From contig NC_059414.1 of the NCBI RefSeq assembly GCF_905220565.1, positions 1,176,001-1,240,000 on the forward strand: a stretch of 64,000 nt of DNA, given 5' to 3'. The notes below the pieces were generated by a model that saw only the letters and a list, made by a program, of their open reading frames with translations, was not told the DNA's origin and did not search any database. Made by a program: the position numbers and the translations under genes. Of the stretch, positions 11,440 to 24,200 are shown piece by piece (within the stretch, counting starts at the first letter, position 1; each line of letters opens with the position of its first letter). This DNA comes from Melitaea cinxia. Lineage: Eukaryota > Arthropoda > Insecta > Lepidoptera > Nymphalidae.

Positions 11440-11772
11440 CACATGACATCGGTTTGGTGTAGGACGCGTGTGGACGCACATACAATGACGATGACGGGTT
11501 CGAATCTCGCTCGGGATGGATATTTGCCATTGTACTAATACTTCGTTCAGGTCTGGTTATTTGTCCTTGTGGGTCTCCCCACCATGCCTCGAAGAGCACG
11601 TTAAGCAGTCGGTCCCGGTTGTTATTGTGGATACCTGATAGCGATCGTTACTTATAATAGAGACTCCGCCAAGCCGCAGTAGAGCAACGTGGTGGTTAAG
11701 CTTGGACCCTTCTCCTTCATGGAGAAGGAGGCCTATGCGTAACAATTGGATGTTACAAGCTGAATCGATCAA
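11440..11772 (+). repeat. tSINE-a variant with diverged head
   Basis: The head has a B-box-like GGGTTCGAATCTCGC but differs from the standard head upstream. The body is conserved (CCTTGTGGGTCTCCCCACC, GAGCACGTTAAGCAGTCGG) and the tail is GAGGCCTATGCG...ACAAGCTGAATCG. It lies directly against the next RTE-delta copy. Confidence 0.78.
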
Positions 11773-11779
11773 ACAATAT

Positions 11780-12117
11780 CATCATCATCATCATCATTCC
11801 AGCATATTGCAGTCCACTTCTGGGTATAGGCCTCCACAAGTTCGCGCCAAAAATGCGTGAACTCATGTGTGTTGCGCATAGTCACCACGCTAGGCAGGCG
11901 GGTTGGTGACCGCAGGGCTGGCTTTGTCGCACCGAAGACGCTGCTGGCCGTCTTCGCCTGTGCATTTCAAACCCAGGAGTTAGATGGTTATCCCGCCATC
12001 GGTCGGCTTTTTAAGTTCCAAGGCGGTAGTGGAACTGTGTTGTCCCTTAGTCGCCTCTTACGATACCCACGGAAGAGAGAGGGTGGCTATATTCTTAATA
12101 TCGTAACCACACAGCAT
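11780..12117 (-). mobile_element. RTE-delta copy with 7-bp target duplication
   Basis: The left end is a GAT-repeat tail (seen as ATCATC on the + strand), then the RTE 3' end (antisense GCAGTCCACTTCTGGG), directly followed by the RTE 5' UTR (CACCACGCTAGGCAGGCGGG ... CGTAACCACACAGCAT). It is flanked by ACAATAT at 11773-11779 and 12118-12124. The RTE ORF between the two ends is absent. One base is missing within the fused micro-ORF. Confidence 0.88.
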
Positions 12118-12124
12118 ACAATAT

Positions 12125-13302
12125 AAATATAAATAAATCTAAGCGATGTTTTTCAAAGCGCTAAACAATAGAACAGCTGGATCAATCCTAGCTGATTTGT
12201 TTATGTTTTCTAATATAAATTAAAGAGTTCTTACGAAATGATAATTTAAGAAAATTTTGCCGAAAATTGGACTTGTACAAGATGTTACGATTTTTTTATT
12301 TTTTTATTTAAGCGTTTGACAGTTTGCAAGACATGACAATGCCTTCAGTCGTTAGATAGTATATTCAAATCCTGTTATTTTTATTTCTCAAAATAGGTAT
12401 TGTACTCATTGATAACAGTAAATAAACGCGATATGCGTCTAAGAAGGTATTTCCTTAAATAAACATTTGATTAACGTAAAAATAGCATCAAAGGAAACAA
12501 GCTAACAAGGCAAAATATAATTAACTATTATATAATACATTAGTAACATAGATCTTCAATTTATTATATGGAAATTAATCATTGGGAACTATTTTTTGCA
12601 ATGATTGAAAAATATATAAACGTAAATATAAATATTATACTCTTTAATTCTTTGTTTTTTTTTTATACTTTTACTGTAGCTAATTGTAATGTATAACACT
12701 ATCTTGACTTCTTACCATGTGTATGTTACTTATGTATTTTATTAGTTACTGTTATTGTATGATGTACTTGAAATATGGCGACTGTATACTTTGTTGGTAT
12801 TCTATAAATAAATAAATAAATGATTTAATTCCGAGCAGTCTGTACATGCACAGGCGTTTTGTGTCTGACGAGTGCGACACTCTAAAAATAAAGTTGGTTA
12901 AGTTTTTAGTAGTGTATAGTATGTAATGTTTATGTTTTATTTAATAATGTATAAATAAATCAATAATAAGTTACTAAAATACGTAAACTCCATTCAACCT
13001 ATTTTCTTTTTTTTATATTTAACTCAATGAAAAGAATATTTAACACAACAATATTTTCCAATATGGTATCGATTAATACAAATAAAAATAATAATTGCAA
13101 TTGATAAACACAGTACAATAAAATAAATGAAATATATCAACCTGAAGTAAAATTACTTTAGTCCTTTGCCCAAAGTTGCCTGGAAGAGATCACAGTATAA
13201 GCAATAAGGCCACCGGTTCAAGAAATGTAATTTAACTGCGACTATTTCAAATTATATCTTATGTCACTATTTTGCGTAGAATTTATAAAATAAACAAAAA
13301 AG
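12125..13302. other. AT-rich intergenic DNA
   Basis: Long A/T runs, an AAATAAAT microsatellite near 12806-12822, and no ORF over about 60 codons. 12835-12900 is slightly less AT-rich (GCACAGGCGTTTTGTGTCTG) but has no recognised identity. Confidence 0.5.
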
Positions 13303-13470
13303 TGTGTGTACTTATATACACACGTGAGAAGTTATACTTCATTGGCTAGCTAACTTCACGTTGCTAACTTCTTCTTCGTTGACTAGCTCACTTCAGGGTG
13401 TCAGTTTCTTACTACAGTCAGTTACTCTCAGCATTTTTCACCAACGTGCCAAAAGAAGTATAACTTCAAA
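13303..13470 (+). mobile_element. MITE-T copy
   Basis: The left end GAGAAGTTATACTTCATTGG and right end AAAGAAGTATAACTTCAAAA form a 13-bp terminal inverted repeat (GAAGTTATACTTC). The body has the repeated phrase CTAGCTAACTTCACG. The same structure occurs at 43966-44100 and 48136-48320. It is non-coding. Confidence 0.78.
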
Positions 13471-13756
13471 AAATCATTTGGAATCCGATCATCTTCCTCT
13501 GTGACAAAAATATGACAGTCGAATTCTAATAAGAGCACATCAGGAAATATCCTGCTCAAAATTTGTTTTTTTTTTTTTTTTTTAACAAGTCTTATACATC
13601 CACGGGCTTATGAACCCATGTCCTTTTTTACTCTAATACATGCAAATTTTTATTTTTATTTTTTTCTCTATTTCAAGGTAGGCGTTAGTCAACAACATCG
13701 CTGTTCAAGGCAAAATTTGTTTCGACTAATGAAGTACCTTACATTTACAGAATTTA

Positions 13757-14036
13757 ACTGAGGTAGGGCACAGCAGGAATTTCCTGCTCAAAATATGGAG
13801 CAGCCCGACTGGGGTACCTCGACCTTACAGAAGATCACAGCTAAATAATACTGTTTTCAAGCAGTATTGTGTTCCCGTTGGTGAGTAAGGTGACCAGAGC
13901 TCCTGGGGGGATTAGGGACTGGGTCGGCAACGTGCGATGCTTCTGGTGTTGCAGGCGTCTATAAGCTACGGTAATCGCTTACCATCAGGTGTGCCGTACG
14001 CTTGTTTGCCGACCTAGTGACATAAAAAAAAAATAA
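13757..14036 (+). repeat. hpSINE, full length
   Basis: Starts at ACTGAGGTAGGGCACAGCAG. It includes the first hairpin (AGCAGGAATTTCCTGCT), GGAGCAGCCCGACTGGGGT, the second hairpin (AATACTGTTTTCAAGCAGTA) and the end TTGCCGACCTAGTG with a poly-A tail. It gives the best view of the family's two conserved palindromes. There is no A or B box, so I do not call it tRNA-derived. Confidence 0.88.
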
Positions 14037-14061
14037 CACCGCTTTCAGTGTTACATATATT

Positions 14062-14233
14062 CCTATAGTGAGTTAGATAGCTAAAACTACTAGAAAGGGT
14101 TAGGTGTAGGATCGGCAAAACACTTACGCTACTCCTGGTGTTGCGTGCATACATAAGATACGGTAGCCGCTTACCATCAGGTGGGCTGTACGCTTGTTTG
14201 TCACCCTAGTTGTATAATAATAAAAAAAAAAAC
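14062..14233 (+). repeat. hpSINE, older truncated copy
   Basis: Diverged match to the 3' half: GGTGTAGGATCGGCAAAACA, CTCCTGGTGTTGCGTGC, CGCTTACCATCAGGTGGGC, then poly-A. It lies just downstream of a younger copy in the same orientation. Confidence 0.7.
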
Positions 14234-15744
14234 GGAGTTCAGAAAAAGTTCTAAACCTCTCACATTTCACTAAGTCGTACAGTTCGGTACTGAGGGTTAA
14301 AAATTCGCGTCCCGTTTTTATACGCTTCATAAACCCCTAATGTTTATTTATGGACGCAATAAACTGAGGAAATAAAAACGGAAACGGTTTCATTTATTAT
14401 GTTCACAGTTAATGGCAGGTATGTAATGGATTAGTTCGCCACTTACCTGTTCGCTGTTTAACTGACGACGTCTTAATAATTTGGACTTTTCGAAAAGATG
14501 TTCGCATATCTTTACGTTTTTCGCATTTTAACGCTTTGTTTTTATTGAGAATAAAATACGAAAATTAAGAATAGGATAATAAATAGCACTAGGTATTGTA
14601 TTAAATAACAAAAAAGGTTATCGTTTTTTTTTTCTTGTGAATGAAGTCGCGGGCAACTGGTTAAATTTTTAGTAAAACTAACAATTCTGAAAATTAAACA
14701 ATTTTTTGTTTCAATTTAGAAGGCAGGCTATAGTCGATACTGAAGTCAAGTGAGAAGGTATTTCCTGCTATATCTCAACCCAGAAACGCTAGTATTATAC
14801 GGTGGTAATGTACTTTCCTCGTGATTACAAATAGGTACTGTAGCAACACCAGAAAATTGACAAGTAAAAAAGAAGCACATTGCCAATCCTTCCTTTGATA
14901 TGAACACTGCCCAAGTCTAAGAGTTCTAGCTATGCTACTCACAACAAGGACATCACGCTACTTAAAATCAGCATTATTTGGTTGTGATCTTCTTTAAAGT
15001 TGAGGCGCTTACCCAGTCGGACTGTTCTACGTTTTGGCCAAGATATTTCCTATTGCTTTAGAGCGAACAAAGTTTTAAATAAAAAAAAAACCTCAAGAGA
15101 ACCGGAATCGTCGGTTTAAAGTATCAACGAATAAAAAATTGAATCAAACAATTTCATTACAATTGAATTTCCCCTAAAATAATATTTCGAATAAAAGAAT
15201 TTCCGAATTTGAGATCTCTATTATACGGGAACTTTGTTCGTTTGCTGATCAATTATCCTTACTCCCTAAAATTTAAAGATCAATTTAGTTTGTTTTCGAT
15301 AAACCACTTCGTAATTGACTTAAGTAATTAATTAAGTTGAGTTAAGTAAAGACAGATGCGTAAAATTGTCCAATTAAAAGTTAATAACGAACGCGTTTAA
15401 TCCTTTTCTTTTATGGTTTTAAGATTGTAAGGACTTAGAAAAAAGTTAGTTAGATAGATAGATATATAAAAACTTTATTCACAATTCCACATTCCACAAC
15501 CAAAGTTAAAGGAGTTAAAATAATAGTAACAAATAAAATGTCTTAATAGCATCAATAATATTACACTCGATTAATAATATTACAGTGTATATGTGCTTCA
15601 GAATCACAAAAGGGCATGAAACTCAGTACTAAAAGATCAAAGATCGACTGATTTTCATTTACTACCTGTTATGGTGAGAGAGCACAATGCTAATTATAAA
15701 TTTACAAAATATCTTTATTGCATAGTAAGTGTAGCAAACGCTGC
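14234..15744. other. Intergenic DNA; probable old LINE 3' tail at 15440-15690
   Basis: Mostly unannotatable. 14740-15070 has degraded hpSINE-like words (GTTGAGGCGCTTACCCAGTC near 15000). A TAGATAGATAGATATA microsatellite at about 15450-15466 is followed by AAAACTTTATTCACAA, which looks like an antisense LINE or SINE 3' tail. No gene is supported. Confidence 0.4.
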
Positions 15745-16028
15745 TTCTTTTTTATCATACAATTGGGCAAACAAGCGTACGGCTCACCTGAAGGTAAGCG
15801 ATTACCATAGCCTATAAACGCCTGCAACACCAGAAGCAACGCAAGCGCGTTGCCGACTCTATCCCCAATTTTCCCAGGAGCTCTGATCACCTTACTCACC
15901 AACAGGAACACAACACTGCTTGAAAGCAGTATTATTTAGCTGTGATCTTCTGTAAGGTCGAGGTACTACCCCAGTCGGGCTGCTCCATATTTTGAGCAGG
16001 AAATTTCCTGCTGTGCCCTACGTCAGTC
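15745..16028 (-). repeat. hpSINE, full length
   Basis: Reverse copy from TTGGGCAAACAAGCGTACGG through the hairpins (ACACTGCTTGAAAGCAGT; GCAGGAAATTTCCTGC) to the 5' end GCCCTACGTCAGT. The first palindrome, AGCAGGAAATTTCCTGCT, is perfect here. Confidence 0.88.
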
Positions 16029-16939
16029 AAAACTTCGTATTTTGATAGTCTTATCTCTTGTGTTAAGAATGAGTTATTTTCATGTATTTATTTTAGACTA
16101 CTGCTGCGCCAACTCGTCGTCAATATATTATTTATAAATAATTATTAAAAAACTTTCATTTGAGTAGATCTTCAGCTACCATTTTCATTCTTAATTATTT
16201 CTTCGAATCAGACACACGTTGCAAATTTTCTTTTCGATTACGTGCTTAAGAATGTGGCCATGCTTTACTTACCTACTGTTGCACCTTTTAATAAAAAAAA
16301 TCACTAACTAAGCAATGAATCTTCAAGCTACAAGAAATTTCAACGTTTTCTGATTACTTTTATTATTCTTAAATTATCGTTTTAATCTCACTTATTTAGT
16401 TATTAAATTAATATAAATTCTATGAATATTATATAATAATAAATTAATGTTATTTGAATTATATTTCTCTTTAAGTGTTTTGTTACAGGCCGTGTCCCAT
16501 GCAAGAATGACATCAAACGAGTCGCTGGCAGCCGCTGAATGCAAAAGGCGCTAGATCGCGAAAGATAGAAGAACTTGTAAAAGACGTATGTCGTATTTTG
16601 TATAAGCTTCTTGCCCGTGTCCAATAGTGGGCGTCCATCGGTTGTCAACGATTATGATGTCGCCCATTCGCGCAGTTTTAAATGACCCTTCCTATATATA
16701 AAGTAACTCAAATTGATATTTATTGTCTTTGTATCACTTTTTTTGTAGATGGGCTTCGGAACGTAAAAATAGTTTTACTTAATAAATTTTTAGCTGCCTA
16801 TACCGTTATTTTTTTTAATAGTTGACTTCAACATTTTTATTTATGATTTGGATTTAATGGTCTATAAAAAATTATAATAAAAGTAATAAAATAATTTCAT
16901 AACAATTCAGTGGAACACTTAAATGAATTATTAGCTACT
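16029..16939. other. Intergenic DNA with a LINE 3' end remnant
   Basis: 16545-16665 on the + strand carries CGCTAGATCGCGAAAGATAG and CGTGTCCAATAGTGGGCGTC, a degraded match to the C-terminal coding end of RTE-like LINEs (the YVQQWTSIG region). The remainder is AT-rich and featureless. Confidence 0.45.
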
Positions 16940-17150
16940 AGCGACCCACCCCAGCTTCGCACTGTTGCAAAAACTATCAGTGTTCCTTTACTATATTATG
17001 TATGTATTATACATATAAATCTTCCTCTGGAATCCCTCTATTAACTCAAGAAAACCGCATCAAAATCTGTTGCGTAGTTTTAAAGATCTAAGCATACAGA
17101 CAGCGGGAAGGGACTTTGTTTTATACTATCTTATGATGTCGATAAGTATA
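16940..17150 (+). repeat. Hel-like short element
   Basis: Starts CTACTAGCGACCCACCCCAG, then GCAAAAACTATCAGTGTTCC, CATCAAAATCTGTTGCGTAG and ACAGCGGGAAGGGACTTTG. Reverse or partial copies lie at 21225-21416 and 60840-61005. The CTAG-bearing end resembles Helitron termini, but no hairpin-plus-CTRR proof is available. Confidence 0.55.
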
Positions 17151-18164
17151 CATGACTCTAGTCTATTCGGGTTAAGAAAATAGTAACTCAACGCTGTCAT
17201 TTACCTTATCCGTGGCCTTTGATCAATTTAATCGAAGTAAATTAGAACGCCGTGTTAAAATTAACTGGATGAAGTAAGCCCTTCAGATCGTTCATTAGTT
17301 AAAATAAGTAACAGGAATTAATGACCATTTTCTTAACGTGAATATACTTAACTGAGCGTGAAAACTGTACTTAAAATTGAAAGCAGTTAAAAACTTAACT
17401 AGAATTTATTATCTATATTAATTCATTTTACAAGGCCCACGAAAACGTCATAACAATTACGTTAAACTAAAACGTCAAAATGGCGGTAAATTAAAACTTG
17501 AAACGAAAATTTCGACAAATCCGATAATATTGGACCTTTTAAGATGTTTTCGTCGATTACTAACTTGTCCTTTATATTTAAGTGACGTTTAACTTTTGAA
17601 TTTGACAGTTTAGCGTTAATAGAGTTACTACTGAGTCATTTTGGATATTTAAGCGCCAAAATTATTAGAAAAATATTTTTGTTTGTTAGTTTCACTTAAA
17701 AAGTAATAATAAAATTATATCTTCTATTATTCAAATAGAATTTTTTTTTACATTTAGTGACGCTTAAACTTTTGTCCGTTCAAGATTTAAGCGGCCATTT
17801 TGGAATAGGACGTGTCGACGCTAAAGTTTATAAAAAAATATTTTTGTTTGTCTGATTCACTGGATATCGTATAAAATTAACTTCCTAATTCATTACAAAA
17901 AATTGATATTTACATAAAGTTTACAAGCAATCATTTGATTTATGACACAATAACAAATCAATTAGCATAATTTAAATATTTATTAAAACAGATAAAAAAT
18001 AATAATGGACTACCCACGTTTTCAAATATCAGCGGACGGACATCGGAGCCTTGCTCATAATGTTGATACCATTTTGCTATGGAATTCAAAACAGTATGTA
18101 CTCATTTAATTTACTCTTAGACCATCAAATTCTTAATTCTAAGTCGACAGCGCTTTAAGCTTTT
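17151..18164. other. Region upstream of BBS5 with a degenerate direct repeat
   Basis: Two related stretches of about 120 bp, 17577-17700 and 17753-17870, share TTTAGTGACG(T/C)TTAA, a CATTTTGGA word and AAATATTTTTGTTTGT about 176 bp apart. They may be an old tandem duplication or two copies of one element. No ORF is present. Confidence 0.45.
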
Positions 18165-18198
18165 AACAGCGCTGTTTTTCGCTGTTTTATTCGCCACC

Positions 18199-18212
18199 GT
18201 TGCCATGGTAGC
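18199..18212 (+). promoter_or_regulatory. RFX X-box in the BBS5 promoter
   Basis: GTTGCCATGGTAGC fits the RFX X-box (GTNRCC-AT-GGNAAC-like half-sites around a central AT), with one departure in the right half (AGC for AAC). It ends 80 bp upstream of the BBS5 ATG, in the usual spacing range. RFX factors switch on BBS and IFT genes in ciliated cells of nematodes, flies and vertebrates. A 12-bp palindrome AACAGCGCTGTT lies just upstream at 18165-18176. Confidence 0.72.
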
Positions 18213-18292
18213 TAGAATAAATACAAATCGAATACGTACAGTATATTTTTACAAAAATACTGTTAAATACCTTTTGTGAAATAATATGTAAA

Positions 18293-21200
18293 ATGTCGAA
18301 AGCTAAAAAAGGTGTTGTATGGGAAGACCGCGAGGTGCTGTTCGATCTGCCTTTCGAGTGAGTTATTGTTTGTTTTCAACGATATTTTTCCTGTTCATAT
18401 AGTTCTGATTTCGTGAACTTTACTATTATCTTATATATAAAAATGAATCGCAAAATGTGTTGCTAAGCGCAAAACTCGAGAACCGTTGGACCGATTTCGC
18501 TAATTCTTTTTTTAAAATGTTCCTTGAAGTACGAGGATGGTTCTTACGGAGAGAAAAATTCTAAAAAAAAAAAATTTTAATTTCCTGAAAAAGTCTAAAA
18601 ACAACACTTTTCTATACTCCCATATAAAAGATTTGTGATAATACGATAAAGTTTGTGTTAGGCGATACGAAGTTCGCCGGGTCAGCTAGTTCTTAATATA
18701 TTTTTTATTTTGTTTTTTTTTATTTGCTTTATATTTGTCTATTGCTAGTTATTACATATATTAAAATTATCTGAATTAAGCTTGTCCGTATGTAAATTAT
18801 TTTTTCATTTGAACATTTAACTATAAAATTAATGCAATATGTACAATTATGTGTAATATTTAGCCACACTAGCGCATCGAAAAAAAAACTTGTCCCACAT
18901 TCAATTAAATGGACATAAAACGAGTATAAATCATTTCATACTAGACTCCGAAACAAATATTGGAAAAAGTTATTTCTTGAAAAATTCTGAGTTAACATTT
19001 TTTGATAACGCATTGGTACAGTGGTCACATTAACTTACTGATGCGTCACTTACCGTAGCGATCGCTAGTTCGATCACCGCAATTGATAAAATATTTATAG
19101 GCCATACATATATATACTTGTCTTTTTCTGGGCGTTTGTGCTTGTGTTCTGCTTGTATTGCGGAATGCCAGACACACGACTTATGGCCTGCGGGAAGAGT
19201 TTGAGTGTCACTCACTTCAGCCTATCGCAGTCCACTGCTGGACATAGGCCTCCACAAGTTCGCGACAAAAATGGCGTGAACTCATGTGTGTTTCCCATAG
19301 TCACCACGCTGGGCCCGTCTTTGGCCTGTGTATTTCAAAGCCAGCAGTTGGATGGCTATCCCGCCATCGGCCGGCTTTATAAATTCCAAAGTGGTAGTGT
19401 TATCCCTTAATTTGAGTGTGAAGTATTTTTACTATATAGTTATATATTGACACATAAAATGCTCTATTTAGCTATCTGAAGCTCCGGTCTGGTGAGAAGG
19501 TATTCGACCGTATAGAGCCGATAGAAGACACGAAGGGCAACAGCGGCATGAAGGGAAGGTTGGTGGTCACCAACTTGAGAGTCATATGGCATTCACTGGG
19601 ATCACCGCGGATTAATTTATGTATGTAGCTTATGTACTTGCAATGCGTTGGCACAACGATCACAACACTAGCTGTTACGCTTGCGGTCGCGATTTCGATT
19701 ACCGTTCATGACAAACGTTTGTATAAGCCATACAGACGTTTGTCGTGGTCATTGTACGTGTATCATTTGTACGTGTGTATGTTCCAGACCCCTGACACAA
19801 AAGAAAATCCTAGTGGGGGCCGTTGAGTGTGACGCGCTTAATTATTTATTTATATCCATTACCTAGTGGAAATATATATTGAAATAATGATAAAGATCTT
19901 CATTGCACACGACAACACACAATAATTATATAAAAGCAAAGCTTAAAATTACATACAGATAACCATGTCTAGACCAAATCCACCAGAAAGAATCTTTGTA
20001 ACAAGTTTGATACTTGAAGAATAATATATTAAAAAATATAATTTGCAACTGGTGACAAGAGGGCTGGTGCATTTTTTGCCCAGAGAATCGGCATAGCGAT
20101 TCAACGGGGAAATGCTGCCAGCATTCTTGGCACAATTCCACGCTGACATGATTTATACCAAAACTATCTGTAAATATTTAGTTCTTAAGTTGTGAATTGT
20201 AAATATGTATAATATTTTGTATAAATAAAATTATGATATAAAAAATAAAAAAATAATAATAAAAAATTGCAACTGAAAATATTGAATTTAGAACTATATA
20301 TTGCTTGGTATTCTTAAGTGGAATGTGACTGTTTTTTTCTTTCTGGGGCCAATTTGATAAGGACTTCAAGTTATTTAAACGCGTACAATATCCATTTTAT
20401 TTTATATTAATTACGCAAGTTTACTTCAAACTCCAATGTGTACTTAAACACATTCGGTCATTTAAGTGACGTTATTTTAATGTTGCCATTTTAGTCTTTT
20501 AGTCTTTGTGGGTCTTGATCTGTCTGTCCTATAGGATCACCTATCGTGCCTCGAAGCAAGTTAAGCTGTCGGTCCCAGTTGTTATTATGACACCTGATAG
20601 CAATCATTACATAGGAGGTATACAACTAAAATTACAAAAAGAAATTAATTTAAAGCCGATTCAATAGAATATGACATTAGTAGTCGTCAAATTAGGAACC
20701 TGCTTAACTGACTCTTAATAAAACTATCAAACAGATAATAGTGGTTGATAATTTTTATACCATCTAACTCCAATTTACATGTCCGATATTTCGATTACCT
20801 GTGAATAAAAAAATTGTAGTTTATTAGTGAAATAAAAGTAGCCCTAAGGATTTGTTTCCGTCTTCTATTAAATCCTATCAGCAACTTATTTGCTAGATAA
20901 CCTATATAGGCAACTGGTAAAACAGATAATAACTATAGTATACCACTGTATATTGACGAAGGCTCAAGTGCTTCTCAAACCTACTATATTAAATAAATTT
21001 TGATTTTGTTGTTTGATATTAATATTGTAAACAATTGGGTAACAACTTGTGTCAGGCGACTAGGATAATAACAACCTAATAATGTCCCGATAGCTAATAT
21101 TTTAGTTATTCGACGTAATTCGCAAACACAATCAGTTTACAAATTTGAAACATTTTCAAATATTGGCGAAGTGATCACAACTGGTATTGATCACTTGACT

Positions 21201-24200
21201 CTCTATGTGTCATCATTACATAGTACAAAAACACAGTCGCTTCCCGCTGTCTGTATGCTTAGATCTTTAGAACTACACAACGGATTTTAATGCGGTTTTC
21301 TTTAGTAAATAGAGTGATTCCAGAAAAAGGTTTATATTTATAATATATAAATAATATAGTAGAGGAACACTGATAGTTTTTCTAACTATACGAAGCCGCG
21401 GCGGGTCGCTAGTTATTAAAAAATTCGATAAATTCTTTATTAAACTTCTTGTAGTTAATAATGTATGCTATTTTGACCGCCTTAAAAAAAGTAGGAGGTT
21501 CCCGATTTGCTTATGTTTGTTTGTCACTTCAAAACTTTGTCATTTATGTTGCGATAGGAATTATATTGGAATTAAAATTGGAAGAAATATACAACCTTTC
21601 AATGTGAAATAAATTTCAAATTTCTTTGAAGTTTATATTAGGGCAAATTCATCTAAAATTTGTCTTGTACTATCCCAAGTGCATAAGTATTTTGAGTGCA
21701 CATGACACAAAGATATAATTATAGGTACTATTTTCACCGTTTAGCAAATTCGGGTTTTACCGCTACATTTTCCACTCTTACGAATAATCTCTATGTAAAT
21801 GGAAGACAAAAACCAGAGGAGTCAATCCATGTACATGACAATATTTTTACATCATAGACATATTAATACACTACACGCACTAGGTGAGGTACACTGACTA
21901 ACACAGCAGACTGTTCTGTTGACCTCTTAAATGCTGGCAATTTATCTCCTCAATTTTTTCATTCTATAAGAATCCTTTTAAGTAATAGAACTTACTACTA
22001 CTAGAACGTAAAACAAATAATTGAAGACGTGTTGGCGCAGCAGTCACAACACTGGCTGTTGCGCTGCCGGTGGCGGGCTCGATCCTCGCGCACTACTAAC
22101 AATTGTATAGGCCATTAGAGGCCAGTCGTGGTCTGGGCGTCTGTGCGTATTGTGTGTGTTTCCGGACCCCCGGCACAGGAGAAAATCGTACTGGGAGCCG
22201 TTGAATGTAAAACGTTTATTTATTTACTTAAACTTTTTAATTTATCCCCAGCTATCGGCCTCAATTGTTTCATATCAACGAACACGAAGATTGTCAAGTC
22301 TGGTCTGAGAGGCACGACGCAGGCGTTGTACGTGCTGGCGGGCTACAGGACGAACAAATACGAATTCGTTTTCACTAACTTGTCACCAAACTGCATACGA
22401 CACTACACGTCTGTTGTTGGCGTTCACAAGTGAGTTTAAATTTTGTTATCTGATGACCAGTCAAGCCAACTTATTGTCTGTGTTTTAGGTAATAGCAGAC
22501 TGATATAACATATTTTGTTACATTTATATGAGTAATACATACATAGCAGATATAAAAATATAACGTCTAGACTAAAGTTGGATATAGAACTACTACAAAT
22601 TTTGAGCAAAATGTTTCCTACTGTTACCTGCTTTACTACTTGCATAATATGAATATAATGTACATATATTTAAATTATATATAGGTACAAGAAAATGGTG
22701 TGTTTGTGCGCCTTAATCTCTAACATATCAACGGTTCGAATCGAAAAATTATTTTTGTGTTGGATTGACCATTTACAGAGAAAGGCTATAGGCAATTTTT
22801 CCTTCAAACTAAAGCTGGTCAAACCGCTAGTAAATAATAATAATTGCTTCAGATCGTACGCAGCATCGAGAATGTACCGTGATTTAAAACTAAGAGGAGC
22901 GTTCATACATAACAAGCAGTTGAGAGTACTGCCACTTGAAAAGGTAATTACGACGAAATTGTCAAGAATTCTTGGAATTTTTACTAAGTTCAATATTTGT
23001 TAGCTTTGAATAAATGTATCAATTTCAGTTTATTGTTTAGAACTAGGACTAGGTAACGATACCGTTAACGTTACCTCTGGCGTCACTAAATAAATATATT
23101 GCCGCTCCGTGCAAAAAAATTTCAACTCGACGTGCGCGACTCCCCGCATCGAGTCAAGCTGCGCGGGAATTGATAAGAGCGTCAGAGGTAACGCTCGGTA
23201 TTGTTACCAAGCCCTGTTTAGAACAGTCACAATACTAAACAAACAAACAAAGGCCTATCAAAAGCTTGTCATTATTTAAACAAGAAATCACAGCTTAATA
23301 CCAGTAGAAAAATGATTTTCATTGAAGTGAGCGTATGAGGGTAAAAGTTTTACGAATGAAACGCAATAATATTGACGTCATGAAGATGTGCAACGTTTTT
23401 GTCGAACAACAGAGCCACCTAGCGTGTACTATAGAAACTACATGACTAGATAGTGCTGGAACAGAAATATACAGCTTTAGATTTGTATAAACGAGACTTA
23501 AAAATTAGTTTGCCAAAGAAGCATCACTTCTGACATGTGTCCTTTGTACGCACGCACTTTTTTTTATTTATTTTTTATAGATTTATTATTTTATTCATCT
23601 GTTATTATTATATTTACATTGATTACTTTAGTAATCGATTGGCTATAGACATGTTTTAAGTGGTCTAACAGTTTTCAATTGTTAACTATGTAAAACACAA
23701 GCGATCCTGTTCCTAAGATATGCTTATGTTATTAGTAACAGACTATACAGACAGATATAGCTACATATTTTTCCCCATATACATAATATATATAATAGTT
23801 ATATAAATAAATACATATATCACAACTAGACTTGAGGCCGGAAGCAAACCTATGACCCCCGGAGCAGAAAACAGATTCGCTGCAAACTGCGCCAATGGGC
23901 AAATAGTAAATGTTTCTGGAACACAACAAAGGAGAAATTCCTACTGGAGACATTAAATGGTTTTCAATGATGGTCATTATTATATTTTATTTTTTAACGA
24001 GTTTTCATGGAAATTTTTATGTATTTTGTTACTTTACAGATTTGTCTTAATGAGCAAGGTATATGGAATCTGTCAAGCGAATCAGGTAGCTTGGGGACGT
24101 TGGTCGTAAGCAACGTGCGTATTGTGTGGTACGCTGACATAAACGACGGCTTTAATATATCGATGCCATATATTACTATTGAGAGTGTAAGTCTCTTATT

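Noticed and set aside
22128..22433. 101-codon ORF as a stand-alone gene
   Set aside because: Its first part is tSINE-b sequence; the rest is BBS5 exon 3, which starts at an AG acceptor at 22250-22251.
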